Positions 27,101 through 37,714 of a stretch of DNA of 64,000 nt are shown here, piece after piece. Where the stretch lies: positions 186,001-250,000 of the forward strand of contig JADFUC010001428.1 of assembly GCA_019722365.1 (NCBI GenBank). The letters run 5' to 3'. A program made the translations under genes and the position numbers. Each line of letters opens with the position of its first letter. The stretch's first letter is position 1. The notes under the pieces were generated by a model, which worked only from the letters and a program-made list of their open reading frames with translations, was not told the DNA's origin and did not search any database. Origin of the DNA: Lithospermum erythrorhizon. Its lineage: Eukaryota; Streptophyta; Magnoliopsida; Boraginales; Boraginaceae.

Positions 27101-30100
27101 CCCTCCAATATTTCAATGCCAGCTCATATTTTGTGGCCTATTATAATTTTAAATATTTAATGTAAACATGTTGGATGCTCATCTGCTGATGGGCGAACTC
27201 TACTGGAGTCATCAAAGATTGCCTTAGATAAAGGCAAGTTAGAAGAAGCTGTCAATTATGGAACAAAGGTATCTATTTTCTTAACCTCACAAACTGCTAT
27301 AGATTTTATCAATAATAATGAACCAAACGAATTCATGTAATTTAACATTTAATGGAAATCACAGGCTCTGGCAAAAATGGTAGCTGTGTGTGGTCCCTAT
27401 CATCGCATTACTGCAAGTGCCTACAGCCTCTTAGCCGTAGTTCTTTATCACACAGGAGACTTTAATCAGGTAACTTTTGTATGCTTGATTATAGGATATT
27501 TGGGTTGTTGCTTCCTCCATTTTTGCAGCTAGTATTTCTCTTACACATGTTTTATTGTGTAGGCAACTGTATATCAGCAGAAGGCGCTGGACATCAACGA
27601 AAAAGAGCTCGGTCTTGACCATCCTGATACAATGAAAAGCTATGGGGACCTTTCGGTGTTTTACTATCGCCTTCAGCATATTGAATTGGCTCTGAAATAT
27701 GTCAAATATGATACATTGTTTTCTGGAAAACCATTTTTTGGTATTTGTATAAACCACTAATTGAATTTTAGAGACAGAGTTGGTGCTTAATTGGTATTTG
27801 CTAATTGAGGAAGATAGTACTCTCTTCCTTCATTTTAAGTAGGATTGGTTTGTTCCAAAATTTGAGGTAGTAGTCTAATGAGTGCCAATTACCCCAAATA
27901 AGGCATAGTATTGGGAATTGAGGAAAAGGAAATATCTTAGTTTAAGTGGGAAGGAGGCTCTGTGAGGCCAATTACCCCACATCACTTGTTTACAGCTTCA
28001 CATGGATCCTGTACTATATTAGCCCACCCTGCCTATACTAGGCTGATCATAATTTTACAACATGCAAATATAGCTACAGACTACATCTGCCTCTTCCTTG
28101 GAGTATTTGTTAATTTAATGGCTACTTTGTGGGGGTTTCTTTCCAGACTGCTGCAAGTTATCATGCCATAGCCATAGCTCTTTCCTTGATGGAAGCATAT
28201 TCATTGAGTGTACAACATGAACAAACCACCCTTCAGATTCTCCAAGCTAAACTAGGAGGGGAAGATCTCCGTACTCAGGTAAAAACAAGAATAGTATATC
28301 TACACTTTAACTTTAGTTGCTAATACGTTGTTGTATTCCATTATGCTATTACTGTTCATTCATTTCAGCTTTCTTTAAGTTACAGTGGAAGCTAATGTTC
28401 AATAGTAGTCATCTGAGTATTTTTTTTGTCACTATCCCATCAGACATAATTGTGGTCATCAAATGATCAGTTAGAACTTATGAATACTGTAGGATATTCC
28501 TTGTTTCCTTCTTTCTAAGATGAGTTGTGAAACAGAGGGATGACATTGTATGAACATGCAGGATGCTGCAGCATGGCTTGAATACTTCGAGTCCAGAGCC
28601 TTAGAGCAGCAAGAAGCATTGCGATGTGGAACACCAAAAGCTGATACATCTATTTCTATTTCCAGTAAAGGGCACCTTAGGTATTGAGTCAGTACCTTAT
28701 TACTCATACTGTCCATTGTCATCCCTGCAAACCAAAATCTTGACCTTCTGTTGCAGTGTATCAGATCTCCTCGACTACATAAGTCCCCATCACAATTCCA
28801 AGGCTAAACGACGTGCCAAGGTGGTACTGCACTTACTAAATAAAGATGTTTTTTTAATCATACATCTTTTCTTCAATTTTTGTTAGTTCTTGATTGGATA
28901 ACCACACAGTTCATAAAGAAATCAAATTCAACCAATTACCAATTCACTCCATTCTGTGAAAATATTAAAACTCATAAAGTTCAATAGAAGAGTTCATGCC
29001 TCCGAAACTACAATTAGTTCGGTTGGAATGAGCACACTTCTTATATATATTATATATGTATGTTTAGTAGCTTATCATATTATTGAGCACTGAAGGATTC
29101 TATGAGAATGTCTGTGGCTTATAATCTTTTTCTATTCATTAGCTCAGTGCTCTAGAAGTATGTCAACACTATCAGGAGACTTGGTTTTACAACATTTTAT
29201 GTGACTAGTTTCTTGCTTGTTATAATTATTAGGTGGTTCCATCTGGTAATGCAATACATGAAAAACAACATGAAGAATCTACATTCCTTGATCAAACATC
29301 AATCAGTGTGCCTCTAGTAGAAGGTAACACAGAGAAAGACAATAGTCATCCTATTTCCCTTCAAGAACACAGGAACAATGATACTCTTCCTTGTGATCAT
29401 CATGTGGCGGAAGAGTTTGAACAAGATCCTAGTTCAGATAAAGATTGGCAAGAAGCTAATTCTAAAGGACGGTCATCAAGTGCAAATGGTCGGAAGTTCA
29501 ATAAGAGGAATCAATCTCTTGAAAAGCTGAAGATTAGCTCTGCTCATGCTAATTTAAGAGAGAATTATAACAGAAAGGAAATAGTACATGGACTAAAAGC
29601 AACTCCTAAGAAAGTTTCAACTGAAGTATCACCACGCAAAAATTCAACTAGTGGTCGGTTGAGTCCCACGGAAGATTCCACCAAGGTACCATTGAGCACC
29701 TTCGTTCCTAAAGTTACTTCTTCAGCTGTACCCAGTGCTTGCTCCTCTGCAAGCTTCACAACCATGGCTTCGAAGTCCTTATCGTACAAAGAAGTAGCAG
29801 TTGCAGCACCAGGTACAGTTCTAAAGCCTTTAGTGGAGAAAATAGAAGACTTGCATGATTCTAAAGTTGAAAGTGAAATCTACATTAGCCCTACTGAGAC
29901 ATCAAAGGAGGACATGAGCAAAGACAACATCCTGAATGATAAATCACTAGGACATGAAGATGAAGGTAACAAAAACAATGAAGCTGAAGAGAGTGGGTTG
30001 AATTTAGAGCAATCTTCCACTGAGCCAGAAATTACTTCATTTACAAACGATCAGGATAAAGCTGCAGAAATCAATGGGGTAAAGCTTTCAGCTGCAGCTC

Positions 30101-30894
30101 AACCATTTAGTCCGAGTTCATACCCTATGACCCAACCGTTGAACTCAGATGGTATTACAACTGTCTATGATGTCATAGCAAGCCAAAGCATGCTTACACA
30201 GCCTCTGAGATACCCACCCGTCACTGCCAGGGTTCCTTGTGGTCCTAGATCATCCTTATTCTATCAAACAAGTTGCTCCTTCCCCATAAAATATGGATTT
30301 CCTAATTACCGGATCTCTGCAACTGAGAAAACGGGACATGGTTCAAAAAATATGAATCCTGATGCACCTGAATTTGTTCCAAGGAAAGCCTGGCATACAA
30401 GTGAATCGAAAGAAGATTCCAAGTTGATTGATGTATCTGAGTCGGATCTTGAAGTTTCTAAGGACGAGAAACTTGATCAAAACGTTAACAGAAATATGAA
30501 AGATGGATCAAAGAAAAGAATTTCAGATGCTGAGAAGCAAGAGCTAGCAAGGCAAATCCTACTTGGCTTCATTATGAACTCCGTTCAGAATAGTTCAGAT
30601 TCTCAACGTGTGAGTTCGATAAGTGATAAGAAACCTGAGGTTCCTAAGAATCCTTCTGACGCGATTGCAAATGACCGTGCTATCATCAAGATTCTTTATG
30701 GGAATGAAGAGAAGAAATCCGTTCCAAATAGTGGTGAGAAGGATGCAGCAAAGGTAGTGGATTTGAGTCGAAACAAGCCATGTGATGGTGAAGGGTTTGT
30801 GGTTGTTACCAAGAGAAGGAAAAACCGGCAGCAGTTCACTAATGGTATAAATGAGTTGCACAACCAGCCATCCATTTGTGCTTCTGTGCGATGA
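18165..30894 (+). CDS. REC: REC/CLU-family protein (REDUCED CHLOROPLAST COVERAGE type), 22 predicted exons
   Basis: Exons by splice signal: 18165-18237, 18352-18413, 19226-19318, 19423-19495, 21683-21955, 23004-23056, 23326-23457, 23845-23886, 23978-24511, 24850-25001, 25323-25800, 26259-26321, 26407-26508, 26594-26911, 26977-27069, 27167-27268, 27365-27469, 27563-27700, 28147-28278, 28562-28680, 28757-28820, 29233-30894. They total 4,863 bp, about 1,620 residues. The start gives a basic Gly/Lys-rich N-terminus ([15 protein letters not shown]) typical of the family. Then follow the N-terminal CLU region ([16 protein letters not shown]), the CLU domain ([15 protein letters not shown]) and the eIF3/CLU central part ([20 protein letters not shown]). 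TPR repeats follow ([21 protein letters not shown] onward), then a long variable tail ending [17 protein letters not shown]. Arabidopsis REC proteins are cytosolic/nuclear and set the share of cell volume given to chloroplasts. Two faults are seen: no AG before exon 16, and one conserved TPR exon is missing after 27,700. A working protein is therefore uncertain. Confidence 0.85.
18490..18509. repeat. AT microsatellite in REC intron 2
   Basis: About ten TA units within the intron between 18,414 and 19,225. No function inferred. Confidence 0.85.
19920..20125 (-). mobile_element. Possible tRNA-derived SINE in REC intron 4
   Basis: This is a GC-richer island in an AT-rich intron. On the minus strand it holds GAGTTCGACTC (20,069-20,059), which fits a pol III B box. 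About 45 bp before it is CTAGAGTGTTAAAATATC, a weak A-box-like word. Minus-strand sequence downstream ends in an AT-rich stretch (TTTATTTTAAT), as SINE tails do. Target-site duplications were not identified. Confidence 0.35.
21252..21411. repeat. Two tandem 80-bp units in REC intron 4
   Basis: The units at 21,252-21,331 and 21,332-21,411 share CTAAGTTCTCCAATGTGATT at the same offset and differ at only a few positions. They look like a recent local duplication. Confidence 0.8.
22114..22380 (+). repeat. Diverged copies of the exon 5 / intron 5 boundary inside intron 5
   Basis: The exon 5 end and donor (21,894-21,990) have partial copies downstream. A donor-like copy lies at 22,117-22,160 (CTAAGTGAGTTTAAT). 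An exon-like copy lies at 22,164-22,200 (GATTTTTATGAGTTGTTCTC). A third donor-like copy lies at 22,340-22,390 (TAAGTGAGCTTAATACT). The copies are mismatched and carry no open frame of use. Confidence 0.6.
22648..22959. mobile_element. Stowaway-like MITE in REC intron 5
   Basis: The left end CTCGCTCCATCCC is preceded by TA. The right end GATGGAGTGAG is followed by TA. Terminal inverted repeats with TA duplication and a 312-bp non-coding AT-rich body fit a Stowaway (Tc1/mariner-type) MITE. Another element end (GGGATGGAGGTAG then TA) lies just to the left at 22,620-22,634. Confidence 0.7.
26086..26120. repeat. (TTTCC)7 microsatellite in REC intron 11
   Basis: Seven perfect pentanucleotide units within a T/C-rich stretch of the intron between 25,801 and 26,258. 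Long pyrimidine tracts of this sort are prone to length change. Confidence 0.9.
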
Positions 30895-31064
30895 ACAGAA
30901 GAAACTTGGAGGGTGTCTGGATGAACTATTGCCGCGGAAACTTACCTCTTACGAACTTCAAACAGAAAGAGTTCGGATATAGAACATTTCCATCATACCG
31001 TGCTAAGAAGAAAAGAGAAAGGAGGTTAAGGTTCTTCAGATACATCCCTGAAAGGAAGTTCTAA

Positions 31065-33958
31065 CAGCCACTCAACTGAAATACTTTGGTAATTTTGGCA
31101 AGGCAATAGGAACTGCTTTTCTGTTGATCAACAACATTAGCTCTAGAACTTTCATTCTGGGGCTGCACCATTTTTTTTGTTTCCCCTAAGTTTCTCTTTG
31201 TGAATTCATTCTTGCTTTTGTAGTACAATGGTTCATGATATTTCTTGTTTTTGGAAAGATGCATGTATGACATATATGTTGTCAAACCAAACAGAGAAAA
31301 TAATAATGTGACTTGCCATGCTTGTTTTGGATGAGATGCATGTGTTAAAATCAAATACTTTTGTATGGTAGTAAAATGTACATGCGTTGCACGTAATTAT
31401 TTATGTTTTAAACATTTAAACTGAGATGATAAATAAAGGAATTCACTATTTACGTAAATTTATAAATTATACTTTTGATTTATACTATAATTTATTTTGT
31501 TCATAATTAAATGATCCCTTATAATTTTTTAATACTCCCTTTGTTCCAATTTACTTCGATCATGTGTAAGAAAATGTTTTCATTTTACTGATCATATAAT
31601 AATTCAATGAACTTTCTTTCTTTTATCTTTTCACTTTATCTCTTAATAAAGTACTTTATGTTTTCAAAGGATTAATTAAAGTATTTTACAAAGTATATTT
31701 TTATGTGATATTAAGAATATTAATTGCCTCTTTAATAAAAGATTTTTACTCATGACAAGAATGGGATGATTTTGAGTAATATATTTAAAATTTTGTTACT
31801 ATAATTTACTATTTTCACGCTTAATAAAAAAAAATGCACACATTATATAGTTTTATTTATTGTTAGAAAAATATCACTTTTATCTTACTTAAAAAACGAA
31901 TCTTTACGTTATTTTATTTATCGTTAGAAAACATCACTTCTCAATTGATTAGTAAGATAAATTATTCATGGGGCTTCATTATTTAATTTAATTTTATGTA
32001 TTCATTTTACCATATTTTAATCAATTTATCAATCAGCATTATTTATACAAAACTAAATAATATCGATAATTTTTATGAAATGCTCTCAATTTTAACCACG
32101 CAAAACAGCCAAAAAGGCCACACATTAGACGTCCTTGTTCGAATGTGAAATACTCCAAATGAATTATATTGATAATCAATGAAATAAAGATGACATGCCT
32201 CTTTTAAAAACTATATTTTGTGCAATAATTTTTTTTAATAAAAACTTAAAACCACAATAGTATATATGTGATTATATTACTTGATATGGAAACTTTAAAA
32301 TTTTAACATAACAACTTCACATAAAAGGCCTACAAAAGAAGTCATTCAAATATGATTTATGATACCGATTTCAGAGCATCAAACGTTCATCAATAAAGTT
32401 TCGATTATATATCTATAATATAAAAATTCATGCATGTATTTTTGCACTATAATATCGATGCATTATATTTCATATGTAGTAGAAAAAATTAATATAAGTA
32501 TTATTATGACTATATACTCTTATTTAAATGTGAAAGATTGAATTTTTTTAATCTCCTTTCATATATTCAATTCAAAAATCTCTTTCATATATTGAATTCA
32601 ACTCTAATTAATTATTGCATCTATAGTTTATAGATAAATATATTTTTATTTAAGCATAAAAATTAACATGTTATATATATTATAATAAAAAAATTAATTG
32701 TAAATTAAATATCCAAATTTATTACTCCTCCATACTAAAGCGGATCAAGCAGGTCTCGATTTAAGAGTTTCCAAATCGACAAACTTTTACCATTTATCCG
32801 CTAAACATAATTTTGATTTGAATAAAATATAATGCTGATTATTAATTACATTGAAAATATTATTATTTGATAATTTTCATCAAATATTATACAACATAAA
32901 TAAATATATTTGAATCAACATTTAAAATTCAAATTCAAACTCGACAATCTATCGGGATTGAGCAAGTATTAGATATGTAACTTGATACTTTTTCTATTTA
33001 ATTGTTGAATGTAATACAAAATATCACATAATACCTCTAGAGTATATATTTCAAGTAGCACTTTTGATTAGAAATATTATATTTTTCAATTTATAATTGA
33101 ATAAGAATATACAAAAAATTTAGTCTCAAGGTGAGACTAATTCATTGCATTAAAATTAAGATTTACTTATTGTTATCATAAAATGAAAAAAAAATCAGCG
33201 ATAAGATTATATCAAAACACTTTTATTTGCTCAGAAGATATTGAATATTTTTTATATAATTGTATCTAAAGACAAGCTGATAATGAAGATATGGTAATTA
33301 GCATATATATAAAATTGGTAAAACGTAACTCTTGCACATATTATAAGAGATTAGAGAACTCCAACTATGTTTGAATTGTTATAAAATTTTTAGTAAAAAA
33401 TTTAGGAATTATTAATTATTGAATTGTTATAAGATTATTTTTAAAACTTTAAAAACATATTTTTTTATCAATAGAAAATATTATAATAAGATTAATATAA
33501 GAATTAAGAATGAAAAAGCGAAGAACACATGTCAGATATTATTAGTTGAAAACTTTATCAATTTATGTTTATTTTTAACTGAATGTGCTATTAGCATGAA
33601 AATTTTGATTTGAATGTACTAATCATGAAATAAATAAATAGATAAGTAATACATAGAAAAACAGCCCTAATCGATCAGCATGCATAATCACCTTCGTTTA
33701 TTCATAGTAGTATCATGTTTGATTGTGTGTAAAAAATAAAGAAGGATCAACAATTTGTCGTTCTGTATTTTCTGTCTCAGAATTCAGGTATTCTACCTAA
33801 TACCATAATACATTAACGTTAACATGCCACCATGTCTGTTGTCCAAGCGGGATAAGGGGTGTTGGATCTTAATGAGAATTTTGATTGAAAGATTCTGAAT
33901 TTAGAAAAGGGTATTCATGTTCTCTCATAAATTCATGTTTTGTTGGTTCAGCATAAAT
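31065..33958. other. AT-rich intergenic DNA between REC and the EF-hand gene
   Basis: No gene is supported. The spacer is strongly AT-rich. It includes one Stowaway-like MITE (32,725-32,966) and a MITE-like end (CTCCCTTTGTTCC at 31,534). The REC 3' untranslated region probably occupies the first few hundred bases. Confidence 0.55.
32725..32966. mobile_element. Diverged Stowaway-like MITE
   Basis: The left end CTCCTCCATACT follows TA. The right end CGGGATTGAGCAAG is followed by TA. The inverted ends match at roughly two thirds of positions. The 242-bp body has no coding capacity. Confidence 0.45.
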
Positions 33959-36117
33959 ATGGGCACTGCTTCATCTATGTTGACTCAGTATGATATTGAC
34001 GATGTTCAAGAACACTGTAATAACCTCTGTAAGCCCCCTAGTCTTTAACCTTCGAAATGAATTTATACTACCTCTGTCCCAAAATGATTGTCCAGTTTGT
34101 TTTTTAGATGTCGAAATAACAAACTTTGTAGCGTTAACTGACTTGCATAACTTTCACTTGTATTAAAATTATCATGTTGCGAGTTAATTATGTTGAAAAA
34201 GTTCTATGTTTTGATATATTTTCCATCTAATATTTGAGTTCAAGTTTTAAAAGTCGGCCATAACGATTCAAAATGGATAGTCTTTTTGGGATGGAGGGAG
34301 TAATTATTTCATTTATGGAGATCCTAACTAAAAAGAGGTAAAAATGGTCAGTTTCTCAGCAAGAAATTGTGTCACTGTATAAGAGGTTTTGTCAATTGGA
34401 TCGAAATGCAAAAGGCTTTGTATCAGCTGATGAAATGATGACTGTACCAGAATTTGCACTGAACTCATTCTCTCAGGTAGGTTAGATGATGAATTGAGTG
34501 CCCAATTTCGAGTTTCGCTTGTTAATGAGGGAGTTTGATGATGTTCTAATTGTGTGATATTTCGATTTCTGGATTTCTTCAGAGACTGCTTAAGATGGTG
34601 GATGGATTGAACTTCAAGGACTTCGTCGCTTTTTTGTCAGCTTTCAGTGCGAATGCAAGTAATCGAATGAAAGTCGAACGTATGTCTTACATATTCTAGC
34701 TTTATTTACATTTTAATTTCGTGGACTAGATAGATTGATTTAGTTACATTTTGGATAACTTCTTGTTAATCGATACATGGTACTTAATCTGTTTAGTCCA
34801 ATTCGATTCATATAGATTATCAGTTTAGTTGAATCAATGAAAAAGTTTGATTGCAGTCTGAAGACATGATGACTACTTTACTAACATTTACTGACATACC
34901 TACAAGAAAAGGACTTTTCAAGTATACCTTTTGATAGGGAAATTTTGATCAACATGCTCTAATGCCTCTGAAGACTCTCCAGCCTAAGCGGGGTCTGATA
35001 GTACGTTGATAACAGGGAGGCTGTTTCGAAATTGACTAAAGAGTGAAGTGCAAAGACTATCTACTACTTCGGAATGGATAAGAAGCATTGTGAAACTTGA
35101 TGAATGAAGATATTGTTTAGACTTTTTAGTCCGTCAATTATCCTTATCTTTATCTGTTTCTTGTAACTGAAACTTGATACAGTAACTATTGAACAAACAA
35201 GTGCTAATTTTTGTTTACTTACTGGAACATAACTAACATAATCATGCTTATAGAGTAATTGCTCATTCAAAGAGTCTCGTCCTGTTGTCCTCTCTGAATT
35301 CCCTCTCCTATTTCGACACTTATGACTCAGAATTAGCTGCTCATATGTGTAGTTGTCTTCAAAGTATATGATGTTGATGGCCATGGAAAGGTGACTTTCA
35401 CTGATGTGATAGAGGTTCTCAGGGATTTGTCTGGTTCGTTCATGTCAGATCAGCAAAGAGAGGTATTTCTGGTGCTGCATCGTCTGCCCTTGAACTTGTC
35501 TTTGATAAAACGACCAGTCTTATATTAGGTTCTCCATATGCCTTACAACCTGCAACACTTCTAGACCAAAACTAAATTTTACATACATTTTGCAACCTTG
35601 TGTGTTCCCTCCCCCCCCCAGACACACTAGAGACAATGGCATATCTTCATCATTTCATTCTACATAATTGTCTTGAGATTTTAATTGTATTTTTGTGTGT
35701 CATATATCGCTAATGCTACTCAAAGTTATTTTAATAGAGCGACATTCCATTTTTCTGTTATAGGAGGTGTTGAGCCATGTTTTGTCTGAAGCTGGTTACA
35801 CGCGGGAATCAACTCTGATGTTGGAAGACTTCATCAAGGTACATTTGTTCTGGATCCTTACCACTAGAATTGGAGAAACAGGATTACAGGTGGAAACACC
35901 ACGCCATAGTCATTTTAGGTACTATTGCGTGTAGTGTAGGCTGTAGGCATAGCGGTTCTAGAACATTCTACCACATCGTTCCTTCTTCTTGGCTACGTTC
36001 ACAGCGTGATCATTGTATCCAGATCAGAAACTCATGGTTTCCTGTATATATGATTACTTCTCTCAGATACTCGATTATCCTGGATTGAAAATGGAGGTAG
36101 AAGTTCCTGTTGATTAG
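33959..36117 (+). CDS. Calcineurin B-like EF-hand calcium-binding protein, 175 residues
   Basis: Six exons (33959-34028, 34352-34476, 34583-34679, 35353-35462, 35764-35838, 36067-36117) join in frame to 175 codons plus stop, all with GT-AG borders. The protein starts MGTASSMLTQYDIDDVQ. Gly-2 makes N-myristoylation possible, as in calcineurin B subunits. EF-hand loops are seen at DRNAKGFVSADE (about residues 43-54) and DVDGHGKVTFTD (about 106-117), the latter with Asp rather than Glu at the last position. The conserved LLKMVDGLNFKDFVAFLSAF and RDLSGSFMSDQQRE segments match the plant calcineurin B-type group (Arabidopsis At3g18430) rather than the longer CBLs that bind CIPK kinases. It probably senses calcium by binding a partner protein; the partner is unknown to me. 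AATAAA at 36,199 is a plausible polyadenylation signal. Confidence 0.9.
34068..34300. mobile_element. Stowaway-like MITE in intron 1 of the EF-hand gene
   Basis: It begins CTACCTCTGTCCCAAAATGA after TA and ends TTTTTGGGATGGAGGGAG before TA. The inverted ends and TA duplication are clear. Only 51 bp separate its end from exon 2, so it has enlarged this intron without touching the splice sites. Confidence 0.8.
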
Positions 36118-37714
36118 CTGATTCCACAACTCAGTCTTGTGACACTTCGTTGCATTTGAAGAGTCATTCCATGGTGCAAGGCATTTACCTTTTCCCTGAA
36201 TAAATTTATTCTTCCCCTCGAGAGGTCAACTAGCTAACTTCAGCTAAGGAAGGCAACTTCCAGTGATCGTGCCTATTCGCATTGGCTTTTCCACCGTCGT
36301 CCCCTGCCAGAAGTCGAATTTATAGTTTGCCTCAGCTAGATATAATGAGGAAGTTGCAATGGTACACTACTTGAAGAATTAGATGGGAACAAGAAAGTTT
36401 GTGTTGCTTATGAAAGTGAAAACTCTATGTCATAATCCAACATAACTTAATTGTGATTTTTATCTTCTCTCTTTCTTTACTGTTTTTGAATACATCAAAA
36501 CATTGCATCTAGTGTTTCCCTTTTCCGGTTATTTACCTTCCTTTACCACACTATTCCTTCCTTTTTTTATTCGACATTTTTGCATGATGAAATAAATTTT
36601 GATCATTAACTATTTTTAAACTATATGTTCAAAATTTATAAGAAAATAATATTTTGAAACTATTTTCAAAGACGAATCTAATGATATAAATTTTATATTT
36701 ATTTGAATATTGAGTAATTAGTAATTAATGCTCAAAACTCTAACTTGATATAAAAAACGTCAAATAAGAAAACGGGAGGAGTATTTATCAATAATAATTG
36801 ACATTTATTATAGGAGCTAGTATTAATTTTGTACGAGTAATGGATGATATTAACAATCATTAGCTTTTAATCGCCAACAAAAAAAGAAGAAAATAATGGT
36901 GGCCCCTATTATGAACACTTATTAGTTTTTATTTATTTCACACATCTTTATTTAAATATGAAAATGTTAATTTATTCATAAACGTCAATGATGGACAACA
37001 ATTAATATAATTATCGTCTATTATTATAGGTGTTCAGTAATATATAAAATATGTCTACACCCTTTATTTTTAGGGAAAAAAATTAAATTAACGATGTTTT
37101 GAAGTGTTTACTTATAACCTAGAAAATGAAACCATCTCATCTTCTAGGCTCATTTTGCTCTTTTTAATTTGCTAAAAAATAAATATAATACTCCTAATAT
37201 ATACTTTGTACATTTCCAATTCAACAACATATTGTTCCACAATAAATTTATAAAATAATATAATTTATATTTTTTAATCATTAACGAACCAAAAGTTCTT
37301 AATAAACCATAATTTATGGCAAACAAATTGGTTGATCTAAAAACCTAGGGAGTATTTTAAGAGGCTTTTTAACGATCCAATATACACACACAACTAAATA
37401 ATGTTTTTAGTATCGAACGACTATTTTACCCCGAACATAATTCTCCTCAGAATTCACTACACTTACAACAGTGGTCATTATTTCACCCCAAAACAAGTAC
37501 TGTTTTGTGTGTGTATAATAGTTCAGCTTATTTAACATATTCATACAATACCTTAATTGAATAAATTATAAGCAAGAATTGATATAATAACGTATTGAAA
37601 CCAATCAATTCCTTCAATCTTTTCAACCTCCATCTCACCAACCATATCTCATCTACCACCACCGCCCACTCCAATCTCTACCCTACCCCACCCCCACCAC
37701 CACCCCCCCCAACC
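36118..37714. other. Spacer between the EF-hand gene and TTM3
   Basis: AT-rich DNA with the EF-hand gene's 3' untranslated part at its left (AATAAA at 36,199) and a MITE at 37,381-37,517. The last 100 bp before the TTM3 ATG are C-rich (CCACC repeats), a plausible 5' leader. I found no CDC26-like reading frame here. Confidence 0.55.
37381..37517. mobile_element. 137-bp MITE, same family as 5,884-6,029
   Basis: The left end TATACACACACAACTAAATA and right end TTTTGTGTGTGTATA are inverted complements. The interior shares TGGTCATTATTTCAC and CTATTTTACCCC-like words with the copy at 5,884-6,029. It lies about 200 bp upstream of the TTM3 start codon, so it may sit within that gene's promoter. Confidence 0.65.

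Noticed and set aside
27962..28171. 69-codon plus frame in the gap of the REC gene, possibly the missing TPR exon
   Set aside because: Its peptide shows none of the expected TPR residues (RALYLLH...DHIQ), and it runs into exon 19 in the wrong frame.
29565..29789. Minus-strand frame opposite the last REC exon
   Set aside because: It is a shadow of a strong coding exon on the other strand, with no splice or family support.
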